64,000 nt of DNA from a virus, in the IMG/VR virus record IMGVR_UViG_3300025096_002738, positions 1 to 64,000 of that record; one strand, written 5' to 3'. How positions within the stretch are numbered: the first letter of the stretch is position 1; the number at the start of each line of letters is the position of its first letter. The notes under the pieces were generated by a model. The model had not been told where the DNA came from, did not search any database, and saw nothing but the letters and a program-made list of their open reading frames with translations. This document shows, one piece after another, positions 57,333 to 64,000 of the stretch. The position numbers were made by a program, and so were the translations under genes.

Positions 57333-58461
57333 TTTTGGAGATTTCACTGAAGCCGGCCAAGCCCTAGACCTCTATGGAAATGCTATTCGTCAGTCGATCG
57401 CGACCGACGTATACAAGAATACATATACATTTTCGGTCGTTGTACTGACCAAGCCGCTTCCTATGAGCCAGGATGGAATTTCAGTAAGCGGCTTTAAATT
57501 TAAAGGCCGGATCCTTGACCCAGAAACAATGCGGGATCAAGACGGTTCTTCGGTGATCAAAGGGCCTCCTTCACCGCACAGGCTTCTCCCCGACCCGTGT
57601 AAACTTAGTACAGCGGCCAGTGCCGCCCAGGCGATTAAAATTATTGCGCTACACACAGAGTTCGCAGGTCCTGCTGAAGGCCAAATACCCAACCCAGGCG
57701 ATGAAGTCATTGTCCAGCTACAGCCTGGAGATTATTCTTATAATGTTGCCCGCGCAACTTTTACTAAATTGACTGTCAAAAATGCCAATAGAAACCTAAA
57801 CGCAGCCTCTGGGTGCTCTGCTGGGGAACTAGGAGACCTTTTTGAAGATGGTGCCGGCTCCTTGCTCGATCCCAACGATTTTAGTCCTCGCCAATATCGC
57901 TATCTTGGCAACGCGGCTGGTCTTAACAACACGATCGTTGAAAACGGCAAGCTTCCACCGGATTTACTTGGAACACTAAATACAGATTATAGCGCTTATG
58001 CCGCTAAGATGCTAAAGGATACGCTCCCGAAATGGGATGCTCTTGCCGCGGCCTATCATAAACAATTTAAAGGGGAGAAATTCCCCGCGACACCCGGCGG
58101 CGGCTACCGTACTTTTGAAAAACAACTCGACGCTCGTCAAAGGTACGGAAAAAAAGCAGCCAAACCCGGCACATCAAACCACGGACTCGGCACAGCATTG
58201 GATATCTCCAGTAATATAGTGCAATTTGGCAATGACAGGTATCAATGGCTTTTTGAGAATGCCCCCAAAACAGAATATCAAATAATTCACCCGTGCTGGG
58301 CTCGACAGAAGCGGGATACAAGTACAATTGCCGCTTCACGCTGCAACGGTTGCCCACCGGCTACGTCGACAACGCGCGATAAATGCGGTACAAATGTAGA
58401 AGTATGGCACTGGGAAATTACCCACTCACAGATCAAGGCCCTGCTAGCACGTATTTATTAA
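57313..58461 (+). CDS. Spike-type baseplate protein with M15 (VanY-like) peptidase
   Basis: 382 aa. The N-terminal part (about residues 35-155; SVSGFKFKGRILDP... IPNPGDEVIVQLQPG) looks like the OB-fold of gp5-type spike proteins. The C-terminal domain (about 270-380) has SNHGLGTALDIS (His and Asp zinc ligands of SxHxxGxAxD) and VEVWHWEI (ExWH), the M15 D-Ala-D-Ala carboxypeptidase/endolysin signature. It would open peptidoglycan during injection. Confidence 0.78.
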   Translation: MTTKSTNFGDFTEAGQALDLYGNAIRQSIATDVYKNTYTFSVVVLTKPLPMSQDGISVSGFKFKGRILDPETMRDQDGSSVIKGPPSPHRLLPDPCKLSTAASAAQAIKIIALHTEFAGPAEGQIPNPGDEVIVQLQPGDYSYNVARATFTKLTVKNANRNLNAASGCSAGELGDLFEDGAGSLLDPNDFSPRQYRYLGNAAGLNNTIVENGKLPPDLLGTLNTDYSAYAAKMLKDTLPKWDALAAAYHKQFKGEKFPATPGGGYRTFEKQLDARQRYGKKAAKPGTSNHGLGTALDISSNIVQFGNDRYQWLFENAPKTEYQIIHPCWARQKRDTSTIAASRCNGCPPATSTTRDKCGTNVEVWHWEITHSQIKALLARIY

Positions 58462-58485
58462 TGACAAATCATAAGTGATAATAAA

Positions 58486-59457
58486 ATGGCAACTATTAAA
58501 ATATTTGATATTGATCAACTAACAGAAGATCAAAAACAACAGTATGGTGCCTTTAAGGCTTCGAGCATCGTTAGTGATGCGATGGGAATTTTTAACACCC
58601 GCGTATATGAACCTACATACAACTATCTTCGAGCACAAAATGAGCAGTTGTTAGGAGACGCAACAGTTGACGCAAACATCGTCATTGGTACCGATCGCCC
58701 TTCCCAGATCTCAGGACCCGGTTATGGAGCTTACGGCGCCCAAAAGGCAAACACGATTGATATCGTCGTGGGAAGAATGGCCGCCGCCCGTTCAGGCAAA
58801 GGCCCAGACAACGGAACGTTTGTCAATCCTTCATTTGCCGCCGACGCTGCCCGCATTTATATTAGCCAGATGACCGACATAGATACCAACTTTGGCATTG
58901 CGAATGGCCGCACTGGAAATATAACAGGGCGTTCTGCGATTGGCATGAAGGCTGACGCAGTTAGAATCGTTGGGCGTGAAGGTGTCAAGATAATCACCGG
59001 CGCTTCATTCGAGTTTGAAAATGCAGGTAACGGCAATGGTGAGACAAACTCCAAAGGCGGCGATCTCATGCCGGCACCGTTCATCGAGCTTATTGCAGGC
59101 AACATTACATCGGAAAACGAATCAAACAATGGGCAGAAATATATCCAAGGAGTCGGCAGGGGCGAGAACATTGTTGACTGCTTGGAGGATCTCACCGACT
59201 TGATGAATGACTTTTTGGGAGCTATGATTAACTTCTGCTATCTTCAGATCGTATTCAATACTGCTGTGCAGGTTAACGTCTTTCCCTTCCACAGTTTCCA
59301 CTCTGCCACTGGTACAACTATTAATCAGCAACTATTGACGTCAGTGTTTAACGCCCTACATCACATAAGGACTCAATTAAACTCAACTTTCCCGACAGAC
59401 TATTTAAAGGTTAGCGGCAACAAGTACATTGCCAGCAAGACCGTTTTTGCTACATAG
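58486..59457 (+). CDS. Virion structural protein, probably baseplate or spike-associated
   Basis: 323 aa. DIDQLTEDQKQQYGAFKASSIVSDAMGIFNTRVYEPTYNYL, then a Gly-rich repetitive beta section (GIANGRTGNITGRSAIGMKADAVRIVGREGVKIITGASFEF) like a beta-helix needle, and a helical end. Located between the spike and a giant structural gene. Probably a spike companion; no family recognised. Confidence 0.6.
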   Translation: MATIKIFDIDQLTEDQKQQYGAFKASSIVSDAMGIFNTRVYEPTYNYLRAQNEQLLGDATVDANIVIGTDRPSQISGPGYGAYGAQKANTIDIVVGRMAAARSGKGPDNGTFVNPSFAADAARIYISQMTDIDTNFGIANGRTGNITGRSAIGMKADAVRIVGREGVKIITGASFEFENAGNGNGETNSKGGDLMPAPFIELIAGNITSENESNNGQKYIQGVGRGENIVDCLEDLTDLMNDFLGAMINFCYLQIVFNTAVQVNVFPFHSFHSATGTTINQQLLTSVFNALHHIRTQLNSTFPTDYLKVSGNKYIASKTVFAT

Positions 59458-59466
59458 GAATTTCTC

Positions 59467-62400
59467 ATGGCTGAAGAAGATTCAAAATTTCTAAAATTTC
59501 AAGATAAAGACGGCAACTTACTTATTGATAGTTGTCCTGACGTTGAATTCGTCCCAGCACCCCTTGATTGCCCCGATTGTAAGCCAGATCCTAAATATAT
59601 CGCCCCCAATTGGAAGTCACAAACAATCGATGAACCGTGGCTCAATCAAAAAGAATGCAGGTATTATATTACAGTCACGACTCCTGAGACGTCGTTGTTG
59701 CCGGAAGGCGCGACTGTGGTATCAGATACAGAGGCGGAAGAACATCTAAAGACCATTTACACTAAATATGTGACAGACGCTGCTCTGGGATTGCTCGTAG
59801 CGTACAACAAGAAGACAGACGATAGTACAATAGATCTGATCATTCCAGCAATGAAGGCTGAAAAATCCTCCTTGGATTCTCGCAAGTTCTCCCGCCTAAA
59901 GTTGTTATACTCTATTGCCTATGAGGACTTCGCAGGACTAGAAGAGCAAGAAGGGGACGCTGACGGCGAAGACGATTCTAATGCAAACGGCGTTACAGTA
60001 GTTTACGATGCAAACGAGATCTACCATAAGTTAAGAACATTTCAAAAGACAATGAAGCTATACGCTGGCTTCTATTATGGCCGCCGCCTAATCGACAAAG
60101 GCTCATTGATCTTCCAGCACCCCGATGGTGTCGAAACCCTCTATACTAATGAACAACTCGATAGATATGGAACCGGGGTATTTGGCGAAGACTATATGAT
60201 GTCAGCCCTTACGTCGCTCGATGACTTTTTGAACAATAGAGGGTTCAATATTTTTACCGGTTTTGAAATAGCCGACTGGTTTAGCAACAAGAACATAGTA
60301 GGACGCGTAGAGCTATTCTATAACAATGAGTATTTTCTTGAGAAGCTAAAAGTAACTGCGGGCTGCGGAGAGGCTGAGTGGACAGGAAGGAAGCTTCAAG
60401 CATTGACCCGAAAAGAGATCTATAAAGATCCAACTGCGATGGCTTACTTTGCTCAACTGAACGAGATGGACAGAGCGATCAAATCCCGCGAAACACCTGC
60501 TTGGATAGAGTTCCTTACTACCTATACATATCCGCCTGTAAAAGAAACATTTGACTGGCCTTACGCCGATGCCGGCCCATCAGAGGGCGGCTGCATTGTT
60601 GGCGCCTTAGAACGAGAAGCCAAACAACTAGGCGTCGATATTTTAAATGATACCATGAGCATCGGAAAAGCCGCGGCCTATGCATATGTAAAGAACGTTT
60701 GTATGTCTTCATCGGCCGAAGATCGTATTGGTGCCCCCGTGGAGCAGATGAGGGAGCTTGGTCTTTTGTACACCCCGACAGAGAGTGCGTCGGGAGAGAT
60801 GGCGAAAAAGAACATACTGGCGTATTCTACAGAGCAAGCCTTTAAGGAACTGGAGAGTAGCTCCCAGCCATTTATTAACATCTGTGCTAAGATGGGAACA
60901 GTGGTGCCGGGAACCGACAAGAAGATGTTGGATGATATGTGGTCAGGCGCTTTTGATCAGGCTAAATTGGCTGGTCTCAAGAGCTTCTTGCTAGAAGGCG
61001 TTACTTGTCTTATGGGAAGTGTGACATTCGAGGAATTCCTTGCGACGTCATTGCAGTCTGCGCTTGAGTCAATGACACTAGAAAATTTTGGAGAGCTATT
61101 CGGTGGCTTGCCGCCGGAAAGACAGCAAGCTATACAAGACAAGCTTAATGCTCGATGGGAAAGCGGAGAACTGCTCGAAGAAAATAGCAATAGTCAATAC
61201 TTGTCTGACGTAATTCAAGACATGCCTAATGGCGTCCCATCACCTTGGACAGATCCGAATATGGTCGCCCTCCAGAACGCCCATGTCACCGAAGACCCGG
61301 CTACAAATGCTCCTATTGTTCCGACAACAATCTCTGGAAATGCATTAGAACCAAACCGCAGAACTTTGGCAACGCGACTTGATACTGCTTCGCAGACCTA
61401 TTCTTCAGTCCCCGGCATTATGGAACTGTGGGCTAGCCAGATGATACAGGAATATCAGGAGGATCTGCTAGAACTACTTGAACCAATTGGAAAGTTTCCT
61501 GGCGCCCAGGTTATTACACATACGCTATTAGAGTTAGACTGCCCGTTGCCGCCTTTGATGACGCCGACGTTCATGGCGAAGATGTCCAGCCTACGCCCGG
61601 ACCTTCCACAGTTTAAGACAAAAGACGACGTTAAAATTCCAAAAACAGAATATCCCGCAGGCTGGGTTCCTAAGTATAAAGATTGGACTGCTTTTATTTA
61701 CGAGGCAGCCAAGTTGGTAATCCAGCAAGTTCTAATACAGACAATAACAAGGCTTATCAAAAAGGTGTGCCAGCTTCTTGGTGATGCAATTTGCGCAGCC
61801 ATTGAGACTGCTGGAAAGCTTGCCGCGGCAGCCATTACTGATGGTTCAAGCGCAGAGTTTGGGAACATTATCCGTGACAGCATTTGCGGCCCAGATGCCG
61901 ATCAGGCAACTGTCGATAAGACAATCCAAGAGATGTTCGAAAAGCTCGGTGTTGGTGGCGCTGCATTGGCAGATCCTATAGCGGTCCAGAACTTCGTATC
62001 TGATGTTTCTTCAGCAGCTAGCCGTAAAGAACTACTCAATGCATTTGACGGCGAAATGTCTGCTGAGTTGGCTGAGATCATAGACAACTTGATCGAATAT
62101 GAATACCCGCAGTTCCGTCAGGGGCTATCAAATCGCGGCGCCATAGCAGGATTCTTTAAGAATATCGGTAACATAATGCCCATTGATGTTCGTGCTGCAA
62201 TGAAAGACTTTGTTAACTCACTTCCAGAGCAAGACATCTTGCCGGCCAACCCTTCTCTTTGTGCCACGCCTGAAGACCTTGAAGACTACTGTAACTTGAG
62301 AGCCGCGCTCTTAACAGGTCGCTCAACCCCAGCACAATCGCAGGAAATGTGTCAGGCAGATAAGGACGAGCGCCTTGCCGACTTGGCAGACTTGGCTAAC

Positions 62401-64000
62401 GCCCTCAATGGGCTGCCTGTAGACCTTCCTCCCATGCTTTCGGACCCTGGGTGTGAGAACGGGTTGTTCCCCTTCGAAAACCCCGCCCAAACGGCAGCCA
62501 CGGCGACTGCGCTCGGAGGCTCTTTAGAACAGCTTAAGATTGACTTTACAAAGGACATGATCGGTAATGGGCCCTTTTGGAGCGACTGGGGCTTTCTAAA
62601 CATGACCTTGTCAGACACGATGGGTAAAGCTTTGAGCACCCACCATCGCGAAGTATCCTTTTCAAGAAGCAAGGTGGACTTTGTTAGCGACCTCTCCCTC
62701 CCAGACGATTATGTCAAAGAGGAGAATTTTCTATGGGTTTTCAGCGATCCAGTGGCGACCCCCGGTCAATATAGTAACTTTCCCAAGTCAGTGGCAGAAT
62801 GGCTCAGAGATCAAATAGATGTGCTTCCGATTAGCTATAACCTCAATAACGATTTCAGTGGCAGTGAAATATTCGATCAGAGTTTTGAGGCTCTTGGGGT
62901 AACAACTTGGAATGGTAGCGTCAATGTTTTGGGCGTACCAGATTATGGCTACAATATTAACCTAACAACACAGTGGGACCCGACCACGAATGCCAGCACT
63001 GAGAATGGTGCTTCTTCCGCAGGCTTTATACGACTTGAGCGCCTTCCCAGGAAGTTCACGCCAGATCTTCATTTGGAATTCCGTGACAATTTCGATGGCC
63101 GCAAGGAAGCCCAATTTGGAGTTGGCTACAATATTGGACTTTATCTATCCGATATAGTACAGAAAGCCGATGGGACCTACACCAACAAGGGGCTACCTAC
63201 TGCTCCACTGGACGCAAATCGAGTCCTTATTTATGAAATGCTAAATGAGGCGGCCATGGCCACAGGCGCCGAAGCCGGCTCCGAAACTTTAATTCAAGAC
63301 ATGTTGTTTGAATTCCTGGCGGTAGATGATACGCTGGGTTATTTCTACGAGGACGACGGCACTCGATTGTCTGAGTTCCCTAACTTTACGTCTTGCTTCG
63401 AAACCCACCAAGACCACACTCCCCCTGTGGTCCTCCTAAATGAACTATTAGACAAGGTTCCATCTTCTGAGGCTCCCACAAAAGGCCGGTTAAGAACCTT
63501 CATCCAAGACTATATGTCACAGTTTACAAACGACATTAAAGCCGAGATTGCAGGCAACAAAGCAGCTTGGGCTTATGGCGCCAAGTTTGATGACCTATCC
63601 CAGAAAGATATAGAATATGTTGTCGATGATAATCAGGTAACAGACGCCTATGTTGATGGAGTATACTATGATTTGGTTCCTGGCGGTACTCTATATGGTT
63701 CCATTAAAAAAGTAGATACCACTGCAACTAAAAACTTTAATCCTGATGGCTTGCGTAGCTTGCGCAATTCAGACGCAATCATGGGATTAAGCCGAGATCA
63801 ATACGAGAACAAAAACGCTCCTAAGAAGATTAGAGCATATTATCTCAATCCAAGCACATACGGAGGCACGTATACTTCGCCTCCGATTTATATCAAGCCC
63901 CAGAAGAACGAAGGCTGGATGGGGATGGCTGAAGTCCTTTTTCCCGAAACCAGTCCCTGCAAGCCGTCCAAGAAGGAGATGGTAGATTTTGATGGAATAC
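59467..64000 (+). CDS. Giant virion structural protein (partial, runs off the window)
   Basis: More than 1511 residues, open at the right edge. ATG 59467, 9 nt after the upstream stop. The N-terminus (EEDSKFLKFQDKDGNLLIDSCPD, then CPDCKPDPKY) is followed by long helical regions and hydrophobic helices near 760-800 (LVIQQVLIQTITRLIKKVCQLLGDAICAAI). Its size and place after the spike genes suggest a baseplate or tail-tip protein. No stop codon in 4.5 kb. Confidence 0.7.
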   Translation, partial: MAEEDSKFLKFQDKDGNLLIDSCPDVEFVPAPLDCPDCKPDPKYIAPNWKSQTIDEPWLNQKECRYYITVTTPETSLLPEGATVVSDTEAEEHLKTIYTKYVTDAALGLLVAYNKKTDDSTIDLIIPAMKAEKSSLDSRKFSRLKLLYSIAYEDFAGLEEQEGDADGEDDSNANGVTVVYDANEIYHKLRTFQKTMKLYAGFYYGRRLIDKGSLIFQHPDGVETLYTNEQLDRYGTGVFGEDYMMSALTSLDDFLNNRGFNIFTGFEIADWFSNKNIVGRVELFYNNEYFLEKLKVTAGCGEAEWTGRKLQALTRKEIYKDPTAMAYFAQLNEMDRAIKSRETPAWIEFLTTYTYPPVKETFDWPYADAGPSEGGCIVGALEREAKQLGVDILNDTMSIGKAAAYAYVKNVCMSSSAEDRIGAPVEQMRELGLLYTPTESASGEMAKKNILAYSTEQAFKELESSSQPFINICAKMGTVVPGTDKKMLDDMWSGAFDQAKLAGLKSFLLEGVTCLMGSVTFEEFLATSLQSALESMTLENFGELFGGLPPERQQAIQDKLNARWESGELLEENSNSQYLSDVIQDMPNGVPSPWTDPNMVALQNAHVTEDPATNAPIVPTTISGNALEPNRRTLATRLDTASQTYSSVPGIMELWASQMIQEYQEDLLELLEPIGKFPGAQVITHTLLELDCPLPPLMTPTFMAKMSSLRPDLPQFKTKDDVKIPKTEYPAGWVPKYKDWTAFIYEAAKLVIQQVLIQTITRLIKKVCQLLGDAICAAIETAGKLAAAAITDGSSAEFGNIIRDSICGPDADQATVDKTIQEMFEKLGVGGAALADPIAVQNFVSDVSSAASRKELLNAFDGEMSAELAEIIDNLIEYEYPQFRQGLSNRGAIAGFFKNIGNIMPIDVRAAMKDFVNSLPEQDILPANPSLCATPEDLEDYCNLRAALLTGRSTPAQSQEMCQADKDERLADLADLANALNGLPVDLPPMLSDPGCENGLFPFENPAQTAATATALGGSLEQLKIDFTKDMIGNGPFWSDWGFLNMTLSDTMGKALSTHHREVSFSRSKVDFVSDLSLPDDYVKEENFLWVFSDPVATPGQYSNFPKSVAEWLRDQIDVLPISYNLNNDFSGSEIFDQSFEALGVTTWNGSVNVLGVPDYGYNINLTTQWDPTTNASTENGASSAGFIRLERLPRKFTPDLHLEFRDNFDGRKEAQFGVGYNIGLYLSDIVQKADGTYTNKGLPTAPLDANRVLIYEMLNEAAMATGAEAGSETLIQDMLFEFLAVDDTLGYFYEDDGTRLSEFPNFTSCFETHQDHTPPVVLLNELLDKVPSSEAPTKGRLRTFIQDYMSQFTNDIKAEIAGNKAAWAYGAKFDDLSQKDIEYVVDDNQVTDAYVDGVYYDLVPGGTLYGSIKKVDTTATKNFNPDGLRSLRNSDAIMGLSRDQYENKNAPKKIRAYYLNPSTYGGTYTSPPIYIKPQKNEGWMGMAEVLFPETSPCKPSKKEMVDFDGI

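Overview
This window looks like part of a large-genome tailed phage (myovirus-like, of a kind common in aquatic metagenomes). All supported genes lie on the + strand and are tightly packed, with many stop/start overlaps (ATGA, GTGA, TAATG). Phage hallmarks are a T4 gp55-like late sigma factor, a spike-like protein with a peptidase domain, a giant virion-type protein that runs off the right edge, PhoH with a PIN domain, HNH nucleases, a tmRNA and one tRNA. The host cannot be read from the sequence. Promoters are sigma70-like, and two lipobox lipoproteins suggest a host with a lipoprotein pathway.

Layout. (1) 1-8.5 kb: GC-rich, early-type genes. Five strong promoters share an unusual triple TTGAC layout. 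Genes include a zinc-knuckle protein, a MoxR-type AAA ATPase, a metallopeptidase/VWA protein, an alpha/beta hydrolase, an ImmA-like zincin and several small SH3-like 'GDLV' proteins. (2) 8.5-10.1 kb: AT-rich and gene-poor, with a string of tiny membrane peptides and one mini zinc ribbon. (3) 10.1-14 kb: an HNH-AP2 nuclease, small SH3-like proteins and an exported trypsin-like protease. (4) 14.2-21.9 kb: the most unusual part. Nine consecutive-to-nearby genes start with the same or a related leader (MKLLLENWREYLxE), followed by unrelated bodies: HAD phosphatase, GNAT, ADP-ribosyltransferase-like proteins, a 934-aa protein and others. The leader resembles the T4 capsid-targeting sequence followed by a prohead-protease site (hydrophobic-x-E). 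I read this as a modular set of proteins packaged in the capsid and injected with the DNA. (5) 22-28.6 kb: small proteins, a zincin with an acidic tail, a ligase-like plus nucleotidyltransferase protein, an acidic scaffold-like protein and a Fis-type HTH protein. (6) 28.6-29.4 kb: a candidate structured RNA, a complete tmRNA and tRNA-Gly(GCC). (7) 29.4-37.8 kb: two lipoproteins, HNH, a HIGH-type cytidylyltransferase, PhoH, a zincin and a RecB-like nuclease. (8) 37.8-55.5 kb: an 18-kb glycan locus of about 20 translationally coupled genes for nucleotide-sugar synthesis and transfer. It includes a sialyltransferase-like fusion and a decayed methyltransferase remnant. (9) 55.5-64 kb: FmdB-like zinc ribbon, late sigma factor, peptidase-tipped spike and virion structural genes.

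How the parts may work together (inference): the early region reprogrammes the host under TTGAC-box promoters. The gp55-like factor then switches on virion genes. The glycan locus could remodel the host surface or decorate virions. The leader-tagged cargo would act at the moment of the next infection. Functions are inferred from motifs read by eye; no database search was run.
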